Positions 27,880 to 38,252 are shown, numbered from the stretch's first letter. The stretch is DNA of 64,000 nucleotides from Calditrichia bacterium (GCA_028284445.1 JANQRS010000021.1:1-64000), one strand, 5' to 3'. Made by a program: numbers and translations. Notes: a model not told the origin generated them from the letters alone.

Positions 27880-29895
27880 ATGGCAACATACAACACAAAA
27901 ACCTCCTGGCCGATGCGCATTGGCCTCTTGCTTGCACCGCTGATGTTCCTGTTTTTCCTGGAACTAACCCTGCGTTTTTTCGGCCTTGGCGAGGATATTC
28001 CGCTCTATACCCGTGAAGTCATAGACGGCAAGGAGATGCTCGTTCTAAACAGCCAGGTGACTCGCCGCTATTTTGACTTGCCCGACCATTTACGTCCCGA
28101 ACTGGAAGAACAGTTGATTCCCGCCAACAAAGCAGAGAATGAGCTTCGTGTGGTTTGTATCGGTGGATCAACGACAGCAGGATTCCCTTATGAGATCAAT
28201 GCAACTTTTCCATTTCAACTGGAATGGCGGCTGCGGCAAGCATTAATGGACAACAAAGTGGATGTCATCAATCTCGGCATCTCTGCCGTGAACAGCTATA
28301 CATTTTTGGACCTGATGCCGGAGATACTTCAGCTGCAACCAGATGCCCTGCTGATTTATATGGGTCATAATGAATTCTACGGCGCGCTGGGCGTGGCGTC
28401 GACTCAAAGCCCGGTTCGCAGCCGCTCCCTCAAGGTGTTGTATCTCAAAGCCCGGCAAATGTATGCATTCAAACTGCTGCGAAAGGCGCTTCGCGGCGCT
28501 ACCGGCTTTTTCGTATCAGAAAGCCAACCGGCAGACCCCAGCTTGATGCGCCTGATGACCAAAAGGCAGGCTATTCCCCTGGATAGTGAGCTTGTAAAAG
28601 CCGCCCGGACACAACTCCAGGAGAATCTTCGTGAAATCATTCGCACTGCCCGGAACGATAGTGTCTACGTGGTAGTCAGCAATCTTGTCGCCAACCTGAA
28701 GGATCATAAGCCCTTTGTTTCCGCGCACAGCTCATCGATTCAGCCGGAGGATTCTGCACGGGCAGCGGAACTGCTGAAGACTGCCATGACACAGATCAGT
28801 ATCGACCAGTCCGCAGCAGCCTTACAAAATCTCAATGAATTGGAGCACATTGATTCAACACTGGCAGATTTGGCTTACTATCGCGGCCGGGCCAGCCTTC
28901 AGCTGAATGACATTGCCGGTGCCGGCGCCCATTTTGAACGCGCCAACGATCTCGACATGCTGCGCTTTCGCGCACCGCTCAATTTTAACGAGGCCATACA
29001 TGCAGTTGCCCGTGATGAGAACGTTCCGTTTCTGGACATGGCTTCGATATTTGACGAAGCGGTGGGCGGCATCCCCGGAAAAGAGCTCTTTCACGAGCAT
29101 TTGCACCCGAACTTTGACGGATATCGTTTGATGGCTCAGGCGTTTTACGAAGCACTCTATACCATACAGTTCAACAATCCACTGGAGCCGGTCGTCTACC
29201 GCAATCCCCTACTTAAGCCCATTCAAGTTCGTAAGGTGCTGGATTTTTACCGCAAGGAGACAGGGGGTATCACGGATCTGGATCTCGCTTTGGGGCAACA
29301 GCGGGTCGGGCTGCTTATTCAGCGCTGGCCATTCACATCCGAGCATATCATGGAGGATACAAACACAGTTGACGATCCGGCTATCCTGGCCCTGGCCAGG
29401 CAGCATCTCGACGAACATTTGTTTTGGGACGCTGCGCACTATCGTCTGGCCGACCATTACCTCGAGCAAAATGATCTCGACGCCGCCATTCGTGAATATC
29501 GCGCCGTCAATAATGCCTTCCCGGACAATGCCATACCGATGATGAAGGTCGGTGATTTGAATATGACTAAAGGTCGCCATGAAATTGGCCGACGATGGTA
29601 TGTTAACGCATTGCAGGCAGAGCCCGACAATCCTGAGCTGCTTTTAAAGGCTGGTCATGCACACACCGTGCGCAATATGGTTGCTGACGCCGGGCGCTAC
29701 TTGCAGCAGGCAGTCCATCTGGATTCGCTCAACCGGCAATTATCTGAAGCCCAGCGCTCGTCAGCGTTTTACCTGTTGGCATTGAATTATGCCAACACCG
29801 GAAACTTCGCTGCCGCTCGAGAATCCATCGGGAAATCGCTACAGATTACACCCGGCTATGGCCCGGCTGCGGAGCTGCTTAAAAGCCTGCCTTAA
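27880..29895 (+). CDS. SGNH/GDSL hydrolase-like protein with TPR repeats (copy 2)
   Basis: 671 residues with the same architecture as its upstream neighbour. There is one TM helix (IGLLLAPLMFLFFLELTLRFF), then CIGGSTTAGFPY, YMGHNEFYGALGVAST and HEHLHPN (His405-His409), then a TPR-rich tail (LEQNDLDAAIREYRAVNNAFPDNAIPMMKVGDLNMTKG...). The N-terminal 300 residues align block by block with the first copy, so the pair arose by tandem duplication. The substrate may differ between copies. The start ATG 27880 has no strong ribosome site. Confidence 0.85.
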   Translation: MATYNTKTSWPMRIGLLLAPLMFLFFLELTLRFFGLGEDIPLYTREVIDGKEMLVLNSQVTRRYFDLPDHLRPELEEQLIPANKAENELRVVCIGGSTTAGFPYEINATFPFQLEWRLRQALMDNKVDVINLGISAVNSYTFLDLMPEILQLQPDALLIYMGHNEFYGALGVASTQSPVRSRSLKVLYLKARQMYAFKLLRKALRGATGFFVSESQPADPSLMRLMTKRQAIPLDSELVKAARTQLQENLREIIRTARNDSVYVVVSNLVANLKDHKPFVSAHSSSIQPEDSARAAELLKTAMTQISIDQSAAALQNLNELEHIDSTLADLAYYRGRASLQLNDIAGAGAHFERANDLDMLRFRAPLNFNEAIHAVARDENVPFLDMASIFDEAVGGIPGKELFHEHLHPNFDGYRLMAQAFYEALYTIQFNNPLEPVVYRNPLLKPIQVRKVLDFYRKETGGITDLDLALGQQRVGLLIQRWPFTSEHIMEDTNTVDDPAILALARQHLDEHLFWDAAHYRLADHYLEQNDLDAAIREYRAVNNAFPDNAIPMMKVGDLNMTKGRHEIGRRWYVNALQAEPDNPELLLKAGHAHTVRNMVADAGRYLQQAVHLDSLNRQLSEAQRSSAFYLLALNYANTGNFAAARESIGKSLQITPGYGPAAELLKSLP

Positions 29896-29919
29896 CGTTA
29901 TCATTTTTATAATTTCTGC

Positions 29920-29947
29920 TTGACAGATTGATGAATTTTTATAAATT
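29920..29947 (+). promoter_or_regulatory. Possible sigma-70-like promoter
   Basis: TTGACA at 29920-29925 is followed after 16 bases by TAAATT (29942-29947), in a very AT-rich 170-base gap ahead of the plus-strand receptor module. The -35 is perfect and the -10 weak. No experimental or comparative support. Confidence 0.4.
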
Positions 29948-30066
29948 GAGTTACTCATTTTAGAGTGTCGTATTTTTGAATAAAAAAGTAACATTCTAAG
30001 CATCTAATAAACAGCCACTTACTTTACTTCTTTATCATCATTTCATTTTCGACCCCATGTTGATTC

Positions 30067-31821
30067 ATGGACCAGAAGTGGCCTCCGTCTTCTTATTTTA
30101 AGAGTGTTATCGTAATGGTAATGCGATATTCCAACATCAAGCGCCGGGCACGATGCAGCGCTTATTTGATTGCTTGCGGCATATTTCTGCTGCTCGGATG
30201 TGAGCAAGATCCGGCGCCGATTGTCCTTGCGGAAGTCGCAAATCACCAGATTACCAGCACCGACTTTCTCCCCCGCTTTCGCGATTTTATTCTCACCAGC
30301 GGCAGCGATGACTCCCCACGCGTTCGCGATCAAGTGCTCAATAATATGATCAACGAGTATCTGCTTGCAGACTATACCGATCAATTAGGGCTGGCCAAGG
30401 GCAAACAATTCGATTTGCGCGCTGACCGCCGAAAGCGTCAGGCAATTCTTGCAGCATATAGACGACACATGATCGACAATCAAGTGACTTTGACTGAAGA
30501 AGAGCTGCGAAAGGGATTTGCGCAATTTAACGAGCGATTACGTGCCCGTCACCTCTACGCGGCAGACAGGGCGACTGCGGACAGCATTTATGCGCAGCTG
30601 GAAAAGGGCGAATCTTTCCACTCACTTGCCAGGACGACGTTTAGCGATCCGCTACTGGCATCAACCGGTGGAGATTTGGGCTTCTTCGGCATGGGCGACA
30701 TGGACCCGGCTTTCGAAGAGGCTGCCTTCACAACCCCGGCAGGCAGCTATAGCCAGCCTGTGGAAACCGATTATGGCTACAGCATTATCAAGGTCGAAGA
30801 TCGTCGCAGAATGCCGATGATAACCGAAACCCAATTTGCAGAACAAAAAAAGCACATACGCCGCTATCTCAAATGGAAAAAGACGGTTTTGCATGAGCGT
30901 GCCTTCCTGACGGGATTGATTGAATCCACCGACGTCGTTTACCATCCAGAGGGCCTGCAGCAGCTCGCCGACATCATCACCGGCGCGCTAGGCAGCGAAG
31001 ATGGCGACTCATTGATGTTTCGTCCCGGACAGGAGCTGCCGGAAAGCGTGTTACAAAAACCCTGTCTGACAACGGAGGATATCCGCTGGGACGTGGCCAC
31101 TACCCTCGAGCATCTCGGAGAATTACAGCTCGGCCAGGTTCGTCGCGGCCAAACCTCTGTGGGAGTAAAGAACATTTTGCGGGGTCTACTCGCTCGTGAA
31201 CTCATGCTTGCTGATGCACTGAAAAACGATTTTGATGAGCAGAAACAGGTTGTTCGCAGCGCCAGCGCCGCAATTCGCCTTGAGAAGCTCCATGTATTGC
31301 AAAACGCCCTGTATGACACTGTTACCGTCCCGCAAATAGCCATCCGCGATCATCACAGTCAGTTCCGCGACCAGTTCTATTTTCCGGATGAAGCAAATGT
31401 TCAGCTATTGATGGTGCGTGATTCGATACGAGCGCAAACGATTTCGGGACAATTAAGGAAAGGGGCAGATTTCACATCCCTGATCCTGAAATGGTCGCAA
31501 TGGCCGGACAGCGATAAGCATCAGGGCAAACTGGGTTGGGTACCGAGAGGCAAGTTTGGCGACTGGAGCGAGGCCATTTTTACTGCGAAAAAAGGCGAAG
31601 TCCTGGGCCCGAAAAAGATCGAAGACGGCTGGTTTTTTGTTCGTCTCCTCGACCTGAAGCCGCGGCGAAACATGAGCCTTGCAGAAGCAGCACCGCAAAT
31701 TACGGAGACCTTGCGGGCACTTCGCCAAAAAGAAGTGTTTAGAGACTTGATCAATGAGTTGCGCAGCCAAACTGAATGGACAATTCATACAGAGACAGTT
31801 AACGAACTTTCACTCATTTAA
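30067..31821 (+). CDS. Parvulin-like peptidyl-prolyl isomerase lipoprotein with two PpiC domains (copy B)
   Basis: The lipobox LLLGC lies after the hydrophobic segment CSAYLIACGIF; translation may begin at ATG 30115 or 30121, closer to that signal. A SurA-like N-region follows (LAEVANHQITSTDFLPRF...). The first parvulin domain reads ARHLYAADRATADSIYAQLEKGESFHSLARTTFSDPLLASTGGDLGFFGMGDMDPAFEEAAF. A second appears near residues 450-540 (LRKGADFTSLILKWSQWPDSDKHQGKLGWVPRGKF). It is a periplasmic folding factor for outer-membrane or secreted proteins. First gene of the plus-strand receptor module, 23 bases before the receptor. Confidence 0.88.
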   Translation: MDQKWPPSSYFKSVIVMVMRYSNIKRRARCSAYLIACGIFLLLGCEQDPAPIVLAEVANHQITSTDFLPRFRDFILTSGSDDSPRVRDQVLNNMINEYLLADYTDQLGLAKGKQFDLRADRRKRQAILAAYRRHMIDNQVTLTEEELRKGFAQFNERLRARHLYAADRATADSIYAQLEKGESFHSLARTTFSDPLLASTGGDLGFFGMGDMDPAFEEAAFTTPAGSYSQPVETDYGYSIIKVEDRRRMPMITETQFAEQKKHIRRYLKWKKTVLHERAFLTGLIESTDVVYHPEGLQQLADIITGALGSEDGDSLMFRPGQELPESVLQKPCLTTEDIRWDVATTLEHLGELQLGQVRRGQTSVGVKNILRGLLARELMLADALKNDFDEQKQVVRSASAAIRLEKLHVLQNALYDTVTVPQIAIRDHHSQFRDQFYFPDEANVQLLMVRDSIRAQTISGQLRKGADFTSLILKWSQWPDSDKHQGKLGWVPRGKFGDWSEAIFTAKKGEVLGPKKIEDGWFFVRLLDLKPRRNMSLAEAAPQITETLRALRQKEVFRDLINELRSQTEWTIHTETVNELSLI

Positions 31822-31844
31822 ATACATCTATCCGGGGAGAGATT

Positions 31845-34556
31845 ATGCGTTTGTCAACCTGTATCAGCGCCTTGTTCGCGGCCTTATTGCTGATCTCAAC
31901 AGCATACGGCGGGACAACCGGTAAAATCACCGGTATTGTCAAGGACAAGGATACCGGCGATCCACTGGTCGGTGCGAACGTCATTGTTGACGGGCAGCCA
32001 CTTGGCGCCTCAACGGACGTAGATGGCACCTACATCATCCTGAACGTGCCGCCCGGCGTCTATACCTTGACTGTCGAATATATTGGCTATCAGCCCCTGA
32101 AAACGGCCAATATCAGCGTGTCTGTTGACTTGACCACCAGGCAAAATTTTTCGCTAAGCACTGCCACCGTGGAGCTCGGTGAAGAAATCATCGTACAGGC
32201 AGACCGTGAGCTTGTGCAGAAGGACCTCACCTCTTCGGAAGCACGCGTCTCGGCTGAGAAAATCGAACAGCTCCCGGTCGTTAACCTGGAAGATGTAATT
32301 GGTATTCAGGCTGGCGTTACCCAGGGTGAAAACGGCGAATTTCACATTCGCGGCGGACGCACCTCGGAAATTGCCTACTGGGTCAATGGCGTGCCGGTAA
32401 CCGATAACTTCGACAATTCCCAAGGCATTGCCGTCGAGAACCAAAGCGTGCAGGAACTGCAGGTGATTAGCGGAACCTTTAACGCCGAGTACGGTAACGC
32501 TATGTCCGGCATCGTTAACATCGTTACCAAGGATGGCGGACAGGATTACAAAGCCAGTTTCGAAACTTTTTCAGCAGATTATGTTAGCAACAATGACGAT
32601 CTTTACTATAATATCGATGATGTCAACGCCAACGAAGACTACAACTTTGCCGGTACCGTTTCCGGACCAGTACCGTTGACCAACGGAAAAATGACGTTTG
32701 TGGCTTCCGCCCGCCATTTTTCTGAAGAAGGGTATAGATACGGCGCTAACGCTTTCTCAACCACCGGCGAACTTCTCGTCCCCTTCGAAGAACTTGATCC
32801 CGACGATCCAATTGCCTCTTTTGATGCGGTGCCAATGAATAGCCGCGAACGGACCACTGCTCAGGCCAAGTTAACCTGGTTTGCTGTGCCCACGCTGAAA
32901 TTTACGCTGGAAGGCCTCGGCAGCAGCGAAGAATTCCAGGATTACGACCACAGCTTCCGCTTGGTCCCCGAAGCAAACGTGTTCAAATTTAATGATGCTT
33001 ACAGCATCAGCTTTGGTATGAACCATACGCTGTCATCCCGCAGCTTCTACGATCTCAAATTCTCGTATTTTAATCGCGAGTTCAACGAGTATCTCTATGA
33101 AGACCCTTTTGATTCCCGCTATCAGGATCCGGCGCTGCAAGACGCTGGTGCATTTACATTCAAGACTGCCGGCACCAACCTGAAGCGCTTTAATCGCATC
33201 ACAGATACTTACATTGGCAAACTTGATTACACCACTCAGCTCACCAATGTGCATTTGATCAAGACCGGTATCGAAGTGCAGTATCACGAGCTATTTCTTG
33301 ATGATTACAACCTGATTCCGGCAGTAAACGAAAACGGCATCATAATCAGCCCTTTCCAACCGGCAATCCCGACGATTGATCAGTTTGATCGCAAAAGATA
33401 CAACGAATCGCCAGTGCAGTTTGCCGCCTATATCCAGGACAAGATCGAATACGAATCGGTGATCATCAATGCTGGTATTCGCTTTGACTACTTTGACTCC
33501 CGCGGCCAAGTGCCGGCAGACCCTCAGGATCCGGACATTTACAATCCGCTGCTGCCTGAAAACCAGGAATTAAGCTTCGCAGAGCGGGAAGCGATCTGGT
33601 ATAAAGACGCGACGTCGAAAACCCAGATTAGTCCGCGACTGGGTATTGCCTATCCGATTACGGCGAACGGAACAATTCACTTTAGTTTCGGGCACTTTTT
33701 GCAGATCCCGGCTTTCAACAACCTATATAAGAATCCCGGTTATAAGATCCGCACTATTGCCGGCACCTACGGGCCATTTGGCAACCCGGATTTGAAGCCG
33801 GAAGAAACTGTTCAGTATGAGCTTGGCTTGCAGCAGCAAATTGCCAGCGACTACAAAATTGACGTCACGGCTTTTTACCGCGATGTGCGCAATTGGGTGA
33901 CTACCAGCGGGGTGATTACCACCTACATTCCTGGTGCAACCTACGCCATGCACGTCAATCGCGACTATTCGAATGTCCGCGGCGTCACCTTATCTCTAGG
34001 TAAGCGCTTCCGCGACAATTATTCATTCGACATCGTCTATCAATACCAGGTAGCCGACGGCACCAATTCCGGTGAAGAAGAAGAATTTTTTCAGATCAAC
34101 AGCAATTTCGAGCCGACACTGCAACTGTCGCCGCTCGATTGGGATCAGACTCACAACGTCAATGCCTCCTTCTATGTAGGAGGACAAACTTGGGGGCTTA
34201 GCACAATCGGCCGCTTTAATACCGGTCTCCCCTACACCCCGGTTGTTCAACAGGCACAATTGGTTGGCCAAACCGCATCGCGCGACATTCGCAAGAACAG
34301 CCTGCGCAAGCCATACTTCTTCGTGGCAGATATGCGCCTGCACAAGAACTTCACCATGAACAACTTTCGTTTTCAGGCTTTTGCGCGCATTCTCAACCTT
34401 TTTGATCGCGCAAACGAAACAGAGGTCTATGGTTCAACCGGCCGCGCCACAAGCAACCTCGATGCACCGAGCGATACCCAGACCTTTTTTATCATTCGTC
34501 CGGACTACCTGTCTGCTCCGCGCCAAATTCAACTCGGCCTGAAGGTGGACATTTAA
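31845..34556 (+). CDS. TonB-dependent receptor with carboxypeptidase-like N-domain (copy B)
   Basis: GGGGAGAG precedes ATG 31845. Signal peptide to about residue 23 (CISALFAALLLISTAYG). CarboxypepD_reg-like domain: GKITGIVKDKDTGDPLVGANVIVDGQPLGASTDVDG. Plug: VVNLEDVIGIQAGVTQGENGEFHIRGGRTSEIAYWVNGVPV...GTFNAEYGNAMSGIVNIVTKDGG. Barrel to the C-terminus (RQIQLGLKVDI). It aligns along its length with copy A at 20595-23576 and is about 90 residues shorter. Its stop overlaps the next start (TAATG), so it is translationally coupled to the large secreted protein, which suggests a stoichiometric complex. Confidence 0.92.
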   Translation: MRLSTCISALFAALLLISTAYGGTTGKITGIVKDKDTGDPLVGANVIVDGQPLGASTDVDGTYIILNVPPGVYTLTVEYIGYQPLKTANISVSVDLTTRQNFSLSTATVELGEEIIVQADRELVQKDLTSSEARVSAEKIEQLPVVNLEDVIGIQAGVTQGENGEFHIRGGRTSEIAYWVNGVPVTDNFDNSQGIAVENQSVQELQVISGTFNAEYGNAMSGIVNIVTKDGGQDYKASFETFSADYVSNNDDLYYNIDDVNANEDYNFAGTVSGPVPLTNGKMTFVASARHFSEEGYRYGANAFSTTGELLVPFEELDPDDPIASFDAVPMNSRERTTAQAKLTWFAVPTLKFTLEGLGSSEEFQDYDHSFRLVPEANVFKFNDAYSISFGMNHTLSSRSFYDLKFSYFNREFNEYLYEDPFDSRYQDPALQDAGAFTFKTAGTNLKRFNRITDTYIGKLDYTTQLTNVHLIKTGIEVQYHELFLDDYNLIPAVNENGIIISPFQPAIPTIDQFDRKRYNESPVQFAAYIQDKIEYESVIINAGIRFDYFDSRGQVPADPQDPDIYNPLLPENQELSFAEREAIWYKDATSKTQISPRLGIAYPITANGTIHFSFGHFLQIPAFNNLYKNPGYKIRTIAGTYGPFGNPDLKPEETVQYELGLQQQIASDYKIDVTAFYRDVRNWVTTSGVITTYIPGATYAMHVNRDYSNVRGVTLSLGKRFRDNYSFDIVYQYQVADGTNSGEEEEFFQINSNFEPTLQLSPLDWDQTHNVNASFYVGGQTWGLSTIGRFNTGLPYTPVVQQAQLVGQTASRDIRKNSLRKPYFFVADMRLHKNFTMNNFRFQAFARILNLFDRANETEVYGSTGRATSNLDAPSDTQTFFIIRPDYLSAPRQIQLGLKVDI

Positions 34557-37500
34557 TGAAGAAACCAATACGTCTCGAAAACAGGAAACAGACTATGCCG
34601 CGCTTTACACTTTTTGTATGCGTGATCCTTGCCATCATGGTATCTCTACCGGCGCTTGCCCAGCATGTTCCCAGCAAGGAACGCGTCGACCCGACGCTAC
34701 GCCGCCAAACGGATATCGACGGCAACAACATCCGGGCCACTATTTTTAACTCCGGTCTCACCGGCAGAACCGGCTCGGTACCGAATGCCGTGCCTTACGA
34801 GTGGCCGAAGAACTCCAGCTGTACTTACATCGCGCTAACCGGGATGTTCTATGGCGCCCTGGTTGAGGACATTAACGGTGAGGAGCAGAAAATTGTCGAT
34901 ATCGTGCAATTCCGCTCCAGTCCGTCAGGTGAATCCTGGAGTCATGAACCAATTCCCGGCTACAACAACCCGGATTATCGCAACGCGATCCAGACCCTCG
35001 GTATCGCCAAGAGTACAGATCCGCAGAGCTGGCCGACGGATGGCTGGGCCGACAAATTCGGCGACGAGACGGACCCGGGCTGGGTTGGCTCGTGGAATGG
35101 CTTCTTCGGGAAAGATATTTTTAACGCCGACCAGGAACTCTTCTTCAAAATGGGCGACGACAACTATGATCGCTGGCTGGCAACCTTTCAGCCGGATGCC
35201 ACAGACCCGTCCCGCGGTGGCCTGGCGCTCGTCACAGAAATGCGCGTCATGGCCTGGTCGCAGATCCTGGTAAATGATGTAATCTACTTGATTCACAATA
35301 TTCAGAATGACGGTACAACCGATTATGAGCGTATGGCCTTCACAATTTGGCTGGCGGACCTGGTTGGTGGTGACGGCGACGCGCAGGATGACCTGATTGG
35401 CTTCAGCCTGACCAATGACATCGCCTTTTTCCGCGACTCCGATGGCATTGGCTGCGGTGGACGACAGATTGGCGCTGGTGGCGTTTCCTTCCTAGAGACG
35501 CCGGGCATTGCTATTGATCGAATCGACAACGATGGCGACGGAGAAGTCGGTCCGGTAATTACTGAGGAGCTGATTGCCGGTGAAGATCAGACAAACCTGA
35601 TCGACGACAACGGCAATGGATTGATCGACGAAAACTCCACCCATATACCTTTCATCGGACAAAGCGGCGTTGGCTATGCAGACCGTATCGACAACAGCGG
35701 TAACGGTGAACCAGGCAGCCCGGTTGTTAGCCAGGAAATGGTGAACGACGCTGTTGGTGATCAGTGGAATCGCTGGCCGCCGAATCCGGAAACTGACGAT
35801 CTGCAGGATGGCGATATTCACCTGATCATGGTCCAGAGCGACGACCTGCTCTCCGCATTTGCGGACAATATCGACAACGACGGCAATGGCGAAGACAGCA
35901 GCAGCGTGATCACCCAGGCAATTATAGATGCAGCCGCCGGCGACATCTACAGGCGCTATAGAGTTCCCGGCACCGATATCATCCTTTATGATGTTGGACC
36001 GGAAGATTTAGGCATGGCCTATGCCGACGGCATCGACAATGACGGTGATAACGCCATTGATGAAAACATCGATGAAGGCATCGACGAGATGATTGAAGAG
36101 AGCCGCGAAGACCATATTGACAACGATGGCGATTGGGATATCTTCAATGATGACGTTGGCCTCGATGGGGTTGCCAATACCGGCGACGAAGGCGAGAACG
36201 ACGGCGTCCCGACCTCCGGTGCAGGAACACCCTTTCCTGGCGAGCCGAATCTGGACAAAACCGACATTTCTGAATCGGATCAGCTTGGTATTACCAATGT
36301 CCAGTGGGAACCGGCTGGCAGCATCGATTTCAATGTCCGGCCGGACCTTTTCTTCTGGAATGCATTTATGGTCCCCGGGCAGTTTGTCTTGCCGACGACC
36401 ATTCCGGGATCTGACCGGGATCTCTTTGTTTCCTCCGGTCTCTTCCCCTTGAATTCCGGCAGCATCGGACGAATTTCCTATGCAGTCATAATGGGTGAAG
36501 ATACGCTGGACGTATTGCTCAACCGGGAACGTGCCCAGGAAACCTATAATGCCGACTACCAATTCGCAAAAGCGCCACTTGTGCCAACCCTGACAGCGGT
36601 TCCAGGCGACAATCAGGTAACGCTGTATTGGGATGCAGTGGCGGAAGAATCCTTTGACACTTTTATGGACAAGCTTGGACAGCCGGCAGAAGACTTTGAG
36701 GGGTATCGCCTATATCGCGCGCAAGACCCGGCATTTGAAGACATCTTCACCATCACAGATGGTGACGGTACGCGGACTTTTCTGGAACCTATCCGACAAT
36801 GGGATCTGGTTGATGAATGGGTGGGTTTTCATCCAATTGACGTCAACGGCATCAAGTTTAAGCTTGGTGACAATACCGGCATTGTGCACTCTTATGTAGA
36901 TCGCGATGTCACGAATGGTAAGACCTACTATTATGCCCTGACGTCCTTCGACTTCGGTAATCCCGGTTTTAACATTGCACCGTCAGAGTCACCGATCCTG
37001 ATTACCATTGACGCAGTTGGTAAGGCGGATCTAGGCAAGAACGTGCTGGAAGTGGTGCCGGCCGCACCGGTTGCCGGCTACCGCCCGCCGGAAATTGGCA
37101 ATCTCACCCAGCTCTCAGGTGGAGCCACCGGCGAATTGCGCTTCACAGTGGTTGATCCGCGCCTGATCCAGGACAATCATACATACCGGGTTACCTTTGA
37201 GGACACACTTATTGAAGCGCCGGAAGGATCGACCACCCAGCGAGACACCATCAAAACCAAGAATTTTTCGCTGGTAGATATCACCGACCAGCGCGTTTTG
37301 GTAGATCGCAATGAGCAGGTCGGCGCAGGCAGGGAAACACCGCTGACGGATGGCTTCCGCATCGAGTTCATCAACGAAGAGAATCTTGAACAGGATATCG
37401 AGAACAGTCAGTGGAGCGATACGTCTATTTACGACTATAGCTTCCGGGAATTTGCCTTCCTGAACCTCGAGGGCACACCAAATCCGGCAGACTATCGCAT

Positions 37501-38236
37501 TGAGTTTGGTAATCTCGGGATTGCACGCAGCGATAGCTTCCTGCTCAACCCATCGGCCTTTCCGCCAGCTCTATGGATTCAGCTGGAACCGAAGGATGTG
37601 AACTTTAAGATCACCAATATCACAGAGAACAAGGAAATCAAATTTGCCCTCTGGGAGTTAGATGGGGACGATGGCCGTTTTACCGGACGCCCGGCTGAAA
37701 CGGACATCATTATCTTCCTGGAAGAAAATCGCCAGGGAGACTTGATTCCAACCTGGCAATTCTCATATCAGACAACAACCCAGTTTGATGACCCAAGTCG
37801 TCGTTTCCCGGAGAGCGGGGAGTTTGTTGAACTGCGCCTTTTCAAGCCTTTCCTTGAGCTGGACGTCTATGAATTCACGACGACGGCTGAAGCCATCGAT
37901 CAACGGGCTGCAATCGAAGGCCTGGAAGATGTGCGGGTAGTTCCGAATCCATATGTCGCGGCATCAACATTTGAAACCCGAAACCCGTTTGAACGCGGAC
38001 GCGGACCACGGAGAATTCATTTCATCAATCTGCCGCAAGTCTGCACGATTCGAATTTTTACAGTGAGCGGTGAGTTGGTCGACATCATCGAGCACAATAG
38101 CTCCCTGCAGGACGGCAGCGCAGAATGGGACCTGCAGACGCGTGAGAATCTGTCCGTCTCATACGGCATCTATATTTACCATCTGGAAGCACCGGGTGTC
38201 GGCGAAAAAATTGACAAATTTGCAATCATCAAATAA
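34556..38236 (+). CDS. Large secreted protein with many DxDxDG repeats, FN3 and C-terminal sorting-like domain (copy B)
   Basis: 1226 residues; signal peptide FTLFVCVILAIMVSLPALAQ after a basic start. The central part is crowded with Ca-binding-like loops (IDRIDNDGDGEVG, NLIDDNGNGLIDE, YADRIDNSGNGEPG, FADNIDNDGNGED, YADGIDNDGDNAIDE, HIDNDGDWDIF). An FN3-like domain follows (LTAVPGDNQVTLYWDAVAEE...YRLYRAQDPAF), and the C-terminus is VRVVPNPYVAASTFE...CTIRIFTVSGELVDII...SYGIYIYHLEAPG. It has more acidic repeats than copy A, including PVIT/PVVS/SVITxE insertions between the loops. It is translationally coupled to receptor B and precedes PorV/PorQ B. Proposed to be a surface lipoprotein-like partner replacing SusD; inferred from position only. 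Confidence 0.75.
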   Translation: MKKPIRLENRKQTMPRFTLFVCVILAIMVSLPALAQHVPSKERVDPTLRRQTDIDGNNIRATIFNSGLTGRTGSVPNAVPYEWPKNSSCTYIALTGMFYGALVEDINGEEQKIVDIVQFRSSPSGESWSHEPIPGYNNPDYRNAIQTLGIAKSTDPQSWPTDGWADKFGDETDPGWVGSWNGFFGKDIFNADQELFFKMGDDNYDRWLATFQPDATDPSRGGLALVTEMRVMAWSQILVNDVIYLIHNIQNDGTTDYERMAFTIWLADLVGGDGDAQDDLIGFSLTNDIAFFRDSDGIGCGGRQIGAGGVSFLETPGIAIDRIDNDGDGEVGPVITEELIAGEDQTNLIDDNGNGLIDENSTHIPFIGQSGVGYADRIDNSGNGEPGSPVVSQEMVNDAVGDQWNRWPPNPETDDLQDGDIHLIMVQSDDLLSAFADNIDNDGNGEDSSSVITQAIIDAAAGDIYRRYRVPGTDIILYDVGPEDLGMAYADGIDNDGDNAIDENIDEGIDEMIEESREDHIDNDGDWDIFNDDVGLDGVANTGDEGENDGVPTSGAGTPFPGEPNLDKTDISESDQLGITNVQWEPAGSIDFNVRPDLFFWNAFMVPGQFVLPTTIPGSDRDLFVSSGLFPLNSGSIGRISYAVIMGEDTLDVLLNRERAQETYNADYQFAKAPLVPTLTAVPGDNQVTLYWDAVAEESFDTFMDKLGQPAEDFEGYRLYRAQDPAFEDIFTITDGDGTRTFLEPIRQWDLVDEWVGFHPIDVNGIKFKLGDNTGIVHSYVDRDVTNGKTYYYALTSFDFGNPGFNIAPSESPILITIDAVGKADLGKNVLEVVPAAPVAGYRPPEIGNLTQLSGGATGELRFTVVDPRLIQDNHTYRVTFEDTLIEAPEGSTTQRDTIKTKNFSLVDITDQRVLVDRNEQVGAGRETPLTDGFRIEFINEENLEQDIENSQWSDTSIYDYSFREFAFLNLEGTPNPADYRIEFGNLGIARSDSFLLNPSAFPPALWIQLEPKDVNFKITNITENKEIKFALWELDGDDGRFTGRPAETDIIIFLEENRQGDLIPTWQFSYQTTTQFDDPSRRFPESGEFVELRLFKPFLELDVYEFTTTAEAIDQRAAIEGLEDVRVVPNPYVAASTFETRNPFERGRGPRRIHFINLPQVCTIRIFTVSGELVDIIEHNSSLQDGSAEWDLQTRENLSVSYGIYIYHLEAPGVGEKIDKFAIIK

Positions 38237-38252
38237 GGACAAGAGGTAGATC

